A DNA stretch of 32,991 nt, taken from NCBI RefSeq assembly GCF_012939955.1, contig NZ_SPMY01000108.1, forward strand, positions 1 through 32,991. Reading direction: 5' to 3'. The stretch comes from Candidatus Accumulibacter phosphatis. GTDB taxonomy: Bacteria; Pseudomonadota; Gammaproteobacteria; Burkholderiales; Rhodocyclaceae. Shown here one piece after another: positions 22,070 to 30,773 of the stretch (position 1 is its first letter; every line of letters starts with the position of its first letter). The notes under the pieces were generated by a model. The model was not told the DNA's origin and searched no databases. It worked only from the letters and a program-made list of their open reading frames with translations. Both the position numbers and the translations under genes were made by a program.

Positions 22070-22339
22070 ATGAGCACGCACACTTCCCATCCAGAGATCA
22101 TCAAGCGCCTGAAACGGGCTGAAGGCCACCTCAGGAGCACCATCACCATGCTTGAGGACAGCCGTGACTGTCTGGCGATCGCCCAGCAACTGCAGGCCGT
22201 CGAAAGCGCAGTCGGCAACGCCAAGAAGACGCTGGTGCACGACCACATCGACCACTGCCTTGAACAAGCAGTGCGCGACGCGCCGCAAAGCGCGGAAGAG
22301 ACTATCCGCGAGTTCAAAGCCATCACCAAATATCTCTGA
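22070..22339 (+). CDS. CsoR/RcnR-family metal-responsive repressor
   Basis: The 89-residue all-helical DUF156 repressor (HPEIIKRLKRAEGHLRSTIT, then DCLAIAQQLQAVESAVGNAK and HDHIDHCLEQAV) should leave its operator on metal binding. Candidate ligands are C34, H59 and C63, with histidines at 4 and 7. The Cys-His-Cys spacing (25 and 29 residues) is that of CsoR and of the nickel sensor InrS, not the Cys-His-His of E. coli RcnR. The gene sits next to an RcnA-type exporter, so nickel or cobalt is the likely signal. ATG 22070 lies directly after its own operator. Confidence 0.85.
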   Translation: MSTHTSHPEIIKRLKRAEGHLRSTITMLEDSRDCLAIAQQLQAVESAVGNAKKTLVHDHIDHCLEQAVRDAPQSAEETIREFKAITKYL

Positions 22340-22349
22340 AGGAAACACG

Positions 22350-23468
22350 ATGACCAGTTTTTCCACCCTGCTGGCGCAGGGCGCGGGAAACGCCTGGCTG
22401 TTTATCCCGAGTGCGATCTTGCTCGGCGGCCTGCACGGCCTCGAACCAGGCCACTCCAAGACCATGATGGCCGCTTTCATTGTGGCGATTCGTGGCACGG
22501 TGGGGCAAGCCGTTCTGCTCGGGGTGTCGGCGACGATTTCACACACAGCTGTGGTGTGGGTGATCGCGCTTGGCGGCATGTACTTCGGCCAGAAATGGGA
22601 CGCGGAAACCAGTGAGCCCTATCTGCAGGTGGCGTCCGCCTTGGTGATCATCGGCGTTGCTCTCTGGATGATCTGGCGGAACTGGCGACAACAGCAGCTT
22701 GCCGAGCAGGACCACGATCACGATCATCATCATGACGACAGCAAACGCATCGATACCGGTCACGGCGTGGTACGCCTGGATGTGTTCGAGGACGGCGTGC
22801 CGCCGCGCTTCCGCTTGTTCGCAGAAAGCGGGCACGGCCACACCTGGACAGCCGATCAGGTGAGGATCGAAACCGAACGACCAGACGGTAGCCGCCAGTC
22901 ATTCCGGTTCGTGCAGCGCGACGGCTTTGTGGAGTCGGAGCAGGAAATTCCAGAGCCACACGAATTCGTGGCTCGTCTGCGCCTGGGTCATGAGCACCAC
23001 AGCCACGACTATGATGTCGAGTTCGTCGAGCACGACCACCAGCACCACGCCATCAAGGACTACGAAGGGCTGGATGTGTCAGCTCCCGGATACCAGGATC
23101 CGCACGAACTGGCGCATGCCAACGATATCCGCCACCGTTTCACCAATCGGGAAGTGACGACCGGGCAGATCGTGATGTTCGGGTTGACTGGCGGGCTGAT
23201 TCCCTGTCCCGCCTCGGTTACCGTGCTGTTGCTGTGCTTGCAACTGAAGGAGATCGCCCTCGGTGCGACCCTGGTGCTGAGCTTCAGTATCGGCTTGGCC
23301 TTGACGATGGTTCTTTCCGGCGCCTTGGCAGCCTTGAGCGTGAAACACGTTTCCAGGCGCTGGAGCGGTTTCGGCAAGTTTGCGCGGAGAGCACCGTATT
23401 TCTCTGCTGCGCTCATCCTTCTCGTTGGTCTTTACGTTGGCTACCAAGGCCTGAAAGCACTGGCCTGA
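22350..23468 (+). CDS. rcnA: RcnA-like nickel/cobalt efflux protein
   Basis: The 372-residue inner-membrane protein contains the NiCoT/RcnA helix motif GGLHGLEPGHSKTMMAAF in the first helices, about six membrane segments in all, and a long histidine-rich cytoplasmic or periplasmic loop (HDHDHHHDD, then GHEHHSHDYD and HDHQHH). The C-terminal half resumes with GLTGGLIPCPASVTVLLLCL. It exports nickel and/or cobalt. It starts 10 bases after the regulator stop with GAAGGA as ribosome site, so the two form an operon. It is intact and longer than E. coli RcnA because of the loop. Confidence 0.9.
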   Translation: MTSFSTLLAQGAGNAWLFIPSAILLGGLHGLEPGHSKTMMAAFIVAIRGTVGQAVLLGVSATISHTAVVWVIALGGMYFGQKWDAETSEPYLQVASALVIIGVALWMIWRNWRQQQLAEQDHDHDHHHDDSKRIDTGHGVVRLDVFEDGVPPRFRLFAESGHGHTWTADQVRIETERPDGSRQSFRFVQRDGFVESEQEIPEPHEFVARLRLGHEHHSHDYDVEFVEHDHQHHAIKDYEGLDVSAPGYQDPHELAHANDIRHRFTNREVTTGQIVMFGLTGGLIPCPASVTVLLLCLQLKEIALGATLVLSFSIGLALTMVLSGALAALSVKHVSRRWSGFGKFARRAPYFSAALILLVGLYVGYQGLKALA

Positions 23469-23545
23469 CGAGTAGGCTGCCGTTAGAAGATATGAACCAC
23501 CTCTCCATTAGGCAGAATGTACCCCTCCCAGGATAAGATGCCGCC

Positions 23546-23822
23546 ATGAAAGAAGGAGCAATTCATCCATCGCACTCGTGTATCAACAAGCGGCTAGAGA
23601 AAGTCGAAGGCCACTTGCAGATCATGGCGGAATGATGGAAGCTGGCCGCTGTTGTTTGAGTGTCTCGCAGCAGTTGCACGCTGTTGAGAAGATGCTCACT
23701 GCGGAAAAAGGCCCTCGCGCATGACCACCTCAATCATTGTCTCGAACCCACCGCCGATCACGCTGCGCCCAGGCAGTTCGGCTGCACTCGATGACTTCAG
23801 AAAAATCATAAAGTATCTGTAA
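23546..23822 (+). pseudogene. Second CsoR/RcnR-family regulator, broken by several insertions
   Basis: The start reads MKEGAIHPSHSCINKRLEKV then EGHLQ, after which the frame breaks. Removing two bases near 23626, one G near 23703 and one C in 23768-23770 restores MMEAGRCCLSVSQQLHAVEK, AKKALAHDHLNHCLEP and LDDFRKIIKYL, a full-length family member with the same Cys-His-Cys pattern as the regulator at 22070. It overlaps the next gene by one base and was probably the regulator of the RND operon. Upstream GTACCCCTCCCAGGATA is a possible operator remnant. Confidence 0.75.
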
Positions 23823-24203
23823 TGCACAGGCCGCATCGAAAAACCATACGGCTACTAATGCTCATCCTTTTTTTTTGTGATGAGCGTCGGCGCCTATGGC
23901 TTCAACTTGAAGCGGTTTTCACACGAACTTGATCACGATCGCCAAACGCGCACCGCGTCGATCAATCACGATCACGCGCCGCGGCTTGATGCCAAGAGCA
24001 ATCCGGCCGCCGAACCATCGAACGATGCCGAACATGAACTGTTGCACGCCTTGAGCCACTGCGAGCTATTTCCCAATTCGGCTGTCAGTCACCTTGCTGA
24101 GCCGCCTGCTCGGACAGCCCTCGTGCTACCGAGCGTCCTCACTCTGCTCCCGGCAGAACTCGAGCCCCCTTTCCGACCTCCCCGTAGCGCATCCCTCGTT
24201 TAA
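23822..24203 (+). pseudogene. Histidine-rich periplasmic protein (CzcI-like), one-base frameshift
   Basis: ATG 23822 opens MHRPHRKTIRLLMLILFF, a signal-peptide-like start. One extra T in the T9 run 23868-23876 breaks the frame; with eight the protein continues VMSVGAYGFNLKRFSHELDH, and then ELLHALSHCELFPNS and LEPPFRPPRSASLV, 126 residues in all. The layout (signal peptide, His-rich middle, HCE motif, C-terminal PPFRPPR) resembles small accessory proteins found before czc-type operons. Position supports a periplasmic metal-binding or regulatory role. Family assignment is tentative. Confidence 0.6.
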
Positions 24204-24305
24204 CTCCGCGTCGCTCGCGGAGTTCCGCAGGTTTGTCTTTCCCCTGGCTCGACGAGCGGCGTGGTCACGCTTGTTGTGTCGGCAGACGCTATAAAGAGGT
24301 TGATA

Positions 24306-25433
24306 ATGAAAACAAGCAGCTCCCCCTTCCCGGCGGGAAGCGCATGGGCAATGGCCGTGATGTGCATCCTCACGGCTACCACGCAGGCAGCCGACCGGCC
24401 AGCAAAATTCACCGTTCCAAACAGCCAGATTCAGGCGTTGGGCATTCAAACCACGCCATTGCAGAATGATACCGACTTGGTAAAGGCGAGTTATCCCGCA
24501 CATGTCGTGGTGCCGCCAGAAGCGGAACAGGTGATCAGTTCGCCCGTCGCCGGCCTAGTAGCGCAATTGCTGGTGCAGCAAAACCAGGTCGTGCCTTCAG
24601 GCGCACCACTGGTGCGCATCGTCAGTCCCGAACTGGGCCAGTTGCAGCTGCAGTTGTTACAAGCAACCGTTCGCGCCACCCTTGCACGGCAAGCGGCGCA
24701 GCGCGAGCACGCTTTGTTTGATGAAGGAATTATTGCCAAACGTCGAGTGCAGGAAGCGCGAGCGGCGCTGCAGGAAGCCGAAGCCACGCTCAATCAGGCC
24801 AAGGCAGCGCTGCGTCTAAGCGGCATGCCGTCCGCGACGATCGAGCGCATTGCGACGTCTGGCAAGCCCCAAGACAGCGTGACTCTGCTCGCGACGCAGG
24901 CCGGGATCGTCACCGTTATCGCGGTCAAACCTGGCCAGCGAGTCGAGGCAGCGACGGCTTTGTTGCACGTGGCTCAAACGGACTCTCTGTGGCTCGATAT
25001 TCAGCTTCCGGTGTCGGAACGTGTGGGCTGGCCAGCCGGAACCCAGGTAAAAGTGCTCGGCCGCAGCCTCACGGCGCGAATCTTGAGCGTAAGCCCGACC
25101 GTCTCCCACGGCAGTCAGACAGTAGTACTGCGGGCAGCCGTCGAAGGCAAGACCGGCGAGGTTCGACCCGGCGAGTTGGTAACTGTCGAACTGCCAATCA
25201 CCGCTACTCAAGGCAATTGGGATGTGCCCTTGTCCGCGGTGGTTCATGACGGCGAACAAGCTTACCTCCTCGTCCGCACCGCGGACGGTTTCGAAGCCAG
25301 ACCCGTGAAGGTTGTGGTTAGCGCTGGTCAGCGTGTGCGCGTACAAGGCCCGCTCAAAGAAGGTGAACAGATCGCCATCAGCGGCGTGGTAGCACTCAAG
25401 GGCGCCTGGCTCGACGCGAAGGAGAGCAAGTGA
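24306..25433 (+). CDS. czcB: RND efflux periplasmic adaptor (CzcB/CusB type)
   Basis: The 375-residue product has a signal peptide (to about residue 29, TQAAD), then the membrane-fusion layout: barrel and lipoyl parts (VVVPPEAEQVISSPVAGLVA then LLVQQNQVVPSGAPLVRI), a coiled-coil hairpin (about 115-185, REHALFDEGIIAKRRVQEAR) and C-terminal barrels. It links the inner-membrane pump to the outer-membrane channel. ATG 24306 is preceded by AAAGAGG; earlier in-frame codons would spoil the signal peptide. It overlaps the pump gene at TGATG. Confidence 0.92.
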   Translation: MKTSSSPFPAGSAWAMAVMCILTATTQAADRPAKFTVPNSQIQALGIQTTPLQNDTDLVKASYPAHVVVPPEAEQVISSPVAGLVAQLLVQQNQVVPSGAPLVRIVSPELGQLQLQLLQATVRATLARQAAQREHALFDEGIIAKRRVQEARAALQEAEATLNQAKAALRLSGMPSATIERIATSGKPQDSVTLLATQAGIVTVIAVKPGQRVEAATALLHVAQTDSLWLDIQLPVSERVGWPAGTQVKVLGRSLTARILSVSPTVSHGSQTVVLRAAVEGKTGEVRPGELVTVELPITATQGNWDVPLSAVVHDGEQAYLLVRTADGFEARPVKVVVSAGQRVRVQGPLKEGEQIAISGVVALKGAWLDAKESK

Positions 25434-28400
25434 TGCTTGCTCGTCTCGTTCAGCTTTCCCTGTCGCAGCGCCTGTTCGTCTTGTTGGCGACGCTGATTGT
25501 CGCTGGTGCGGGATGGATGGCCTACCTCGGCTTGCCGATTGATGCATTCCCCGATGTGTCGAGCACGCAGGTCAAAATCATCATGAAGGCCCCCGGCATG
25601 ACCCCGGAGGAGGTCGAAAGCCGAATCGCGGTGCCGATCGAAGTAGAAATGCTCGGCATCCCGAAAACCAAAATCCTGCGCTCGGTCACCAAGTACGGCC
25701 TGGTCGACGTAACCATCGACTTCGAGGACGGTACCGACATCTACTGGGCGCGCCAGCAGGTGAGTGAACGCCTGGGCGGCCTGACGGACAGTCTGCCGGC
25801 CGGCATCACGGGCGGAATGGCGCCGATCACTACCCCGCTGGGGGAAATGTTCATGTTCACCGTCGACGCCGATGGCTTGTCGCTGGCCGAACGGCGCAGC
25901 CTCCTGGATTGGGTCATCCGGCCAGCGTTGCGCACAGTGCCTGGCGTCGCCGACGTGAATGCGCTGGGTGGCGTCGTTCGCGCCTTCGAGGTTGTGCCCG
26001 ATCAGATCAAGATGGCTGCCAGCGGCGTGACGGTGGCCCAGTTGAAGGAGGCGATTGACGCCAATAACCGCAACGATGGCGCGGGCCGGTTGGGCGAAGG
26101 CGACGAAGTATTGCTGGTGCGCAGCGAAGGAAGTGTCACGAGCCTGGACGACCTGCGTGCGATCGTGGTGACGATCAAGGACGATTCGCCGGTTCGTCTG
26201 GGCAACCTGGCCGAGGTCAAGATCGGCACTGTCACGCGCTATGGTGTGGTGACGCAAGATGGCAAAGCCGAAGCCGTCCAGGGACTGGTGCTGGGACTGG
26301 CAGGTGCCAATGCGCAAAAAGTCGTTGAAGGCGTGCGCAAGAAACTGGATGAACTGCAACCAACGCTCCCGAAAGATGTGCAGCTCGGCGTTTTCTACGA
26401 TCGCGCCTCCCTCGTCAGCAAGGCGGTCGGTGCGGTCTCGGCAGCGCTGCTCGAGGCGACAGTCCTGGTCATCATTTTGCTGGGGCTGTTCCTGGGCAAT
26501 ATCCGCGCGGCCGTGACCGTGGCTCTAGTACTGCCTCTGGCGGCACTGATCACCTTTATCCTGATGCGCGGCTTCGGTATGTCGGCCAACCTGATGAGTC
26601 TGGGAGGCCTCGCAATTGCTATCGGCATGTTGCTCGACGCGGCAGTGGTGGTGGTCGAAAACATCGTACAGCGCCTGGCGACCGACCCGACGGCCGGCAA
26701 GCTGCCGCGCTTGCATACCATCTATCGCGCAGTGCGCGAGGTTGCGGTTCCGGTCTCGTCCGGGATCCTGATCATCATTACCGTCTTTCTGCCGCTTTTG
26801 ACGCTACAGGATCTGGAAGGCAAGTTCTTCGTGCCGGTGGCACTGACCATCGTCTTTGCCCTGGCCGGGTCGCTGCTGCTTTCGCTAACCGTCATTCCGG
26901 TGCTGGCGTCGTATTTGCTGCGCGAGGTCAAGCATGAGGATCCGTGGTTGCCACGCAAATTGCTGGCACTCTATGAGCCGGCCCTAGCCTGGGGACTGCG
27001 ACGGCAGGGTATCGTCGTCGGCGTGGCAGTGCTGCTACTGCTGGGAGCGGGCGGGGTGTACACCCAGGTTGGCAAGACCTTCATGCCGACGATGGACGAA
27101 GGCGATTTGATCGTCGGTATCGAGAAATTGCCCTCCATCAGCCTGGAACAAAGCGCCGCTCTCGATCTGAAGATTCACCAGGCCCTCATGAAGGCCATTC
27201 CAGAGGTCACCGGCATCGTTGCACGTGCCGGCTCTGACGAAATTGGCCTCGACCCGATGGGGCTCAACCAGACCGACACCTACCTCGTGTTGAAGCCGCG
27301 AGACGACTGGCGCATGAAGAGTAAGGAAGCACTGATGGACGAGATACGCAAAGTGCTCGACCCCATGCCTGGTATCTCCTACAGCTTCACACAACCCATT
27401 GAAATGCGCGTCTCGGAAATGATTATCGGCGTGCGCGGCGATCTGGCAGTGAAGATATTCGGGCCTGATCTCGACCAGCTCAATACGTATGCGAGCGAGG
27501 TCGAAGCACTTCTCAAGACGGTCCCGGGGAATCAAGACGTCTACACCGTCCAGAACGATGGTGTGCAGTACTTGCAGGTGGTGGTTGACCGCCTGCAGGC
27601 AGGTAGCCTTGGTTTGAGCGTGGAAGAGATCCAGGACGCGCTGCGCACGCAGATCGAGGGGCAGCGGGCCGGCATCGTGATCGAAGGTAACCGCCGCACA
27701 CCCATCGTATTGCGCGGCACCGAGGCGGTTCGTATGTCGCCGGCTGAATTTGGCGCCATGCGGATCACGACGCAGGGCGGCAGCACGGTGCCATTGACCA
27801 GCGTCGCCAAGCTGCAACGGGCGGCAGGGCCGGTCAAGATCGATCGGGAAATGGGCAGCCGTTATAGCGTGGTCATCGCCAACGTCGGTGGCCGCGATCT
27901 GGTTGGCTTCGTTGAAGAGGCCAGAGCGCTCGTCACGGAAAAGTTGTCCCTGCCTACCGGCTACCGCATCACCTGGGGGGGGCAGTTCGAGAACCAGCAG
28001 CGCGCGGCTGCGCGTTTGGCGGTGGTAGTTCCGGTCGCACTTGGCCTGGTCTTCGTCCTGCTGTTTTCGACCTTCCGCTCGGTGCGCCAGGCTTTGCTCA
28101 TCCTGAGCAACGTCCCATTTGCCCTGGTCGGCGGTATCGTCGCCTTGTGGGTGACGGGAGAATACCTGTCGGTGCCAGCGTCGGTGGGCTTCATCGCGCT
28201 GCTCGGTATCGCGGTCTTGAACGGAGTCGTGCTGGTTAGCTATTTCAATCAATTGCACAGCGAAGGGATGAAATTGAGCGATGTCGTTGTTCAGGGCGCG
28301 AAGCGGCGTTTGCGCCCGGTACTGATGACCGCCTCAATTACGGCGTTCGGATTGATCCCGCTGCTCTTTGCCAGCGGGCCGGGCTCGGAAATCCAGCGGC

Positions 28401-28516
28401 CGCTTGCCATTGTCGTGATCGGTGGCCTGACCACCGCCACGGTGCTGACGCTGATGCTGTTGCCCATCCTGTATTTGCGCTTTGCTTTCCCAAGACGAGA
28501 GGTTCCCCATGTCTGA
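25433..28516 (+). CDS. czcA: Heavy-metal efflux RND pump (CzcA/CusA family)
   Basis: The 1,027-residue inner-membrane proton antiporter has the usual plan: an N-terminal helix, a large periplasmic porter loop (DAFPDVSSTQVKIIMKAPGM), helices 2-6, a second loop and six further helices. In helix 4 the signature is AIAIGMLLDAAVVVVEN with D402 and E409; the first Asp of the D-x5-D-x6-E triad of CzcA is replaced, as in CusA. The porter segment QPIEMRVSEMIIGVRGDLAV is of the divalent-pump style. So the substrate cannot be fixed from sequence; the nickel/cobalt neighbours favour a divalent metal. Confidence 0.93.
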   Translation: MLARLVQLSLSQRLFVLLATLIVAGAGWMAYLGLPIDAFPDVSSTQVKIIMKAPGMTPEEVESRIAVPIEVEMLGIPKTKILRSVTKYGLVDVTIDFEDGTDIYWARQQVSERLGGLTDSLPAGITGGMAPITTPLGEMFMFTVDADGLSLAERRSLLDWVIRPALRTVPGVADVNALGGVVRAFEVVPDQIKMAASGVTVAQLKEAIDANNRNDGAGRLGEGDEVLLVRSEGSVTSLDDLRAIVVTIKDDSPVRLGNLAEVKIGTVTRYGVVTQDGKAEAVQGLVLGLAGANAQKVVEGVRKKLDELQPTLPKDVQLGVFYDRASLVSKAVGAVSAALLEATVLVIILLGLFLGNIRAAVTVALVLPLAALITFILMRGFGMSANLMSLGGLAIAIGMLLDAAVVVVENIVQRLATDPTAGKLPRLHTIYRAVREVAVPVSSGILIIITVFLPLLTLQDLEGKFFVPVALTIVFALAGSLLLSLTVIPVLASYLLREVKHEDPWLPRKLLALYEPALAWGLRRQGIVVGVAVLLLLGAGGVYTQVGKTFMPTMDEGDLIVGIEKLPSISLEQSAALDLKIHQALMKAIPEVTGIVARAGSDEIGLDPMGLNQTDTYLVLKPRDDWRMKSKEALMDEIRKVLDPMPGISYSFTQPIEMRVSEMIIGVRGDLAVKIFGPDLDQLNTYASEVEALLKTVPGNQDVYTVQNDGVQYLQVVVDRLQAGSLGLSVEEIQDALRTQIEGQRAGIVIEGNRRTPIVLRGTEAVRMSPAEFGAMRITTQGGSTVPLTSVAKLQRAAGPVKIDREMGSRYSVVIANVGGRDLVGFVEEARALVTEKLSLPTGYRITWGGQFENQQRAAARLAVVVPVALGLVFVLLFSTFRSVRQALLILSNVPFALVGGIVALWVTGEYLSVPASVGFIALLGIAVLNGVVLVSYFNQLHSEGMKLSDVVVQGAKRRLRPVLMTASITAFGLIPLLFASGPGSEIQRPLAIVVIGGLTTATVLTLMLLPILYLRFAFPRREVPHV

Positions 28517-28811
28517 ACTTTGCTTGACGCTGGTGTGTCCGCCAGAGGTCGAAGAAAAACTACTCGATCTGCTGCTCCTGTGGCCCGGTGCGACGATCTT
28601 CACCAGTACAGCGACAGCCGCGCACGGTCTGGCCCACGAGTCTCTGGATCAGACAGAACAGGTGCTGGGTCGGGCGCGAGCCACGGAGGTGCAGGTGATC
28701 TGTGCGGCGGCTGGTCAAGCGGCGCTGCTTGCAGCGCTGCGTCAGCAATTCTCCGGCGTGGGGCTGCGCTACTGGGTGACCCCGGTCGTCGAAGCGGGAG
28801 AAATCGCATGA
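28509..28811 (+). CDS. DUF3240-like small protein of the RND operon
   Basis: The 100-residue product (MSELCLTLVCPPEVEEKLLD, then LLLWPGATIFTSTATAAHG) resembles DUF3240, ferredoxin-like-fold proteins encoded inside heavy-metal RND operons. Function is unknown; a regulatory or metal-sensing role in the cytoplasm is often suggested. It overlaps the pump gene by eight bases and the channel gene by four (ATGA), so it is translationally coupled to both. Confidence 0.75.
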   Translation: MSELCLTLVCPPEVEEKLLDLLLLWPGATIFTSTATAAHGLAHESLDQTEQVLGRARATEVQVICAAAGQAALLAALRQQFSGVGLRYWVTPVVEAGEIA

Positions 28812-30046
28812 TGGTTAGATTGCTCTTGATCGGCATCTTCGCCGTAGTCAAGGCCGCATCTGCGGCGCAGCCAATGAATCCGCCGGGGCTCATGCCAACC
28901 GCAATTGCGCGCCCTTTATTCGAGCAGGACCCGGGCGTCGCCGCGGCGCGGGCAGGCTTGGACGTGGCTCTGCAAGAGGCGAGCATTCTCGATCAATCTC
29001 CGTATGAGTGGACCGCTCGCGTTGATGGGCAGCAGCGCAGAGTGGAAAACGGTCCCCGCTACAACGAATGGTTCGTAGGTGTCGAGAAGACCATTCGGCT
29101 TCCCGGCAAAGCCACAGCCGATCGCAGTATCGGCAAGGCAACCGTCGACGAGTCTCGGGCGCGCTATGGCGAGGCTTTGCTCACATCGGCTCGTGAACTG
29201 ATGGAATTGTGGGTGGACTGGCTGGCGGCGGAACGCGCTCGCGAGCTGGGTGGGAGCAGCCTTCAGTCGATGCAAGCCAGTCTCGCGGCCGTGGAGAAAC
29301 GCGCTCGCGCCGGCGATGCCTCGAAATTGGACCTGGGCATTACCCGCGCCGAACTGGCCGAGCAACGACGCATGGACAATGACGCAAAGACGCAGGCTGC
29401 CGCAGCCTGGTTACGTCTATCCACCCGCTTTCCTGGCGTCGAGCGTCAGCTCTTGGCTCTGCCCGAGCCGTTGGTGCTTGGGAGCGAGGCGCCATCTTGG
29501 CAGGAGCGCATCCTGGCTGAAACGCATGCACTGAAGCTTGTGCAAGCGCAAGTCCGGAAAGCGCAAGCGCAGGCAGAACGAGCACGTGCGGAGAAGATTC
29601 CTGATCCAACGTTCGGGGTCTATACGGCTTCGGAGATCGGCGGCCGCGAGCGCATTCCCGGAGTCACAATCAGCATTCCGATTCCGGGAGGCGCGCGTGA
29701 CTTGCGCAGTGCACAGGCGATTGCGGCAGTTGAGGTTTCGCGCCAGGAAGCCGAACTCAAACAGCGCCAGCTTCAGGCAGGGATTGCAAGCGCCGTGGCG
29801 ACTGCGCGCGGTGGCTACGAGAGCTTTCAGATCGCCAACGAAGGCGCGGCGGCTATGCAAGAGAACGCCCGTCTGATGCAGCGGGCTTATGCGCTCGGCG
29901 AAGCGGAGCTACAAGCTTTTCTGCTGACGCGTCGCCAAGCGACGGCTGCGGTGAACAACGCCTTGCAAGCGCAAGTCATCGCCCTGAAGGCCTATTACGG
30001 GCTGCTCATCGACGCGCACTTGATTTGGGGCTTGGAGCATGACTAG
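28808..30046 (+). CDS. czcC: Outer-membrane efflux channel (CzcC/TolC family)
   Basis: The 412-residue product has a signal peptide (MVRLLLIGIFAVVKAASAAQ) and the duplicated OEP fold with long helices (residues about 40-200 and 230-400; NEWFVGVEKTIRLPGKATAD is the first strand-helix element, PGVTISIPIPGGARD the second repeat). It forms the outer-membrane exit for the adaptor and pump encoded upstream. Start overlaps the DUF3240-like stop. The gene is complete and closes the operon. Confidence 0.9.
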   Translation: MMVRLLLIGIFAVVKAASAAQPMNPPGLMPTAIARPLFEQDPGVAAARAGLDVALQEASILDQSPYEWTARVDGQQRRVENGPRYNEWFVGVEKTIRLPGKATADRSIGKATVDESRARYGEALLTSARELMELWVDWLAAERARELGGSSLQSMQASLAAVEKRARAGDASKLDLGITRAELAEQRRMDNDAKTQAAAAWLRLSTRFPGVERQLLALPEPLVLGSEAPSWQERILAETHALKLVQAQVRKAQAQAERARAEKIPDPTFGVYTASEIGGRERIPGVTISIPIPGGARDLRSAQAIAAVEVSRQEAELKQRQLQAGIASAVATARGGYESFQIANEGAAAMQENARLMQRAYALGEAELQAFLLTRRQATAAVNNALQAQVIALKAYYGLLIDAHLIWGLEHD

Positions 30047-30192
30047 CCAGTCCGTGTCTTCACTTCGCCAGAAGAATTTTTTGCGTACTTTTGAAGCTCC
30101 GTCGATGATTGAAAGATGCAACATGCAAAATACCGTAACCATAGGCTTAGGGCGTACGAACGATGAACACCTCTTCGAGTTATGCGTCATGA

Positions 30193-30354
30193 GTGCTGCT
30201 CTCGCAGGGTATCGGAGCGGAAACGCAACGGCCGCTGGCGACCGTGGTTGTCGGTGGTCTGCTGACATCGACGGCCCTGACACTGCTCCTACTGCCGCTC
30301 ATGTATGAGTGGGTCGAAGCGCGCCGAGAGCGCCGCACCGTAACTTCCCCTTGA
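30193..30354 (+). pseudogene. C-terminal remnant of a second RND pump
   Basis: In the frame ending TGA 30352-30354 the sequence reads LLSQGIGAETQRPLATVVVG, then GLLTSTALTLLLLPLMYEWV and EARRERRTVTSP, the last helix of a CzcA-type pump (compare GSEIQRPLAIVVIGGLTTAT in the intact pump). Nothing upstream of 30193 continues it. It indicates that an RND gene was lost between the intact operon and the lipoprotein. It differs enough from the intact pump to be a separate gene. Confidence 0.75.
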
Positions 30355-30365
30355 GAAAGACAACG

Positions 30366-30602
30366 ATGAAGACAGTGTTCGCTATCGCAGGTCTGGCCGT
30401 GCTTGCGCTCACCGGTTGCGTGGGACATACGCATGATCTCGCGCCGGAAAGTGGAAACCCAGAGGCCACAATCGGCACCTTCACTCACGAGGGGCGTGAG
30501 GGGCCTGCAATGGTCCTGGAATTCAAGGGACAGCGTTTTGCGGCCCAGGGCTTTGCGATACGCCGCGACGCAAACATCGCGGCCTTGCAACAGCACGATA
30601 GG
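30366..30602 (+). pseudogene. N-terminal half of the lipoprotein gene split by the transposon
   Basis: MKTVFAIAGLAVLALTGCVG is a lipoprotein signal with lipobox LTGC. The mature part begins VGHTHDLAPESGNPEATIGT and continues to QQHDR, where transposon copy 2 starts at 30603. The missing 62 residues are at 11850-12038. It follows the pump remnant by 11 bases, as an accessory lipoprotein of a metal-efflux operon would. Whole protein 141 residues; no family recognised. Confidence 0.88.
30597..30602. repeat. GATAGG, target duplication partner of 11844-11849
   Basis: These bases end the lipoprotein N-terminal half and touch the TGTAGCGACG end of transposon copy 2. See the partner at 11844. Confidence 0.85.
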
Positions 30603-30751
30603 TGTAGCGACGCAAAATGATGTCGGCCCAGACGCACAATCAAGGGGGCTTTCTGACGCAAATTAGTTGAGACGGATAGCGACTCCAGACGCACATTCGG
30701 TGATTCTCAAACCACATTACGTGAGACGGACGCACATTGTTGAGACGCTCA
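30603..30751. repeat. Left terminal repeat of transposon copy 2
   Basis: Same 149-bp end as 7967-8115 with the five GACGCAmAwT motifs. At the one base where copy 1's two ends disagree it matches copy 1's right end. Confidence 0.9.
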
Positions 30752-30773
30752 ATCGCGTTCGCGGTGCGGAGGG

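Noticed and set aside
25328..26359. Histidine- and glutamine-rich minus-strand frame opposite the RND adaptor and pump
   Set aside because: Its composition is that of antisense of a real gene; the plus strand holds intact CzcB and CzcA.
30039..30308. 89-codon frame after the outer-membrane channel gene
   Set aside because: It resembles no protein, and another frame of the same stretch clearly encodes an RND pump C-terminus.
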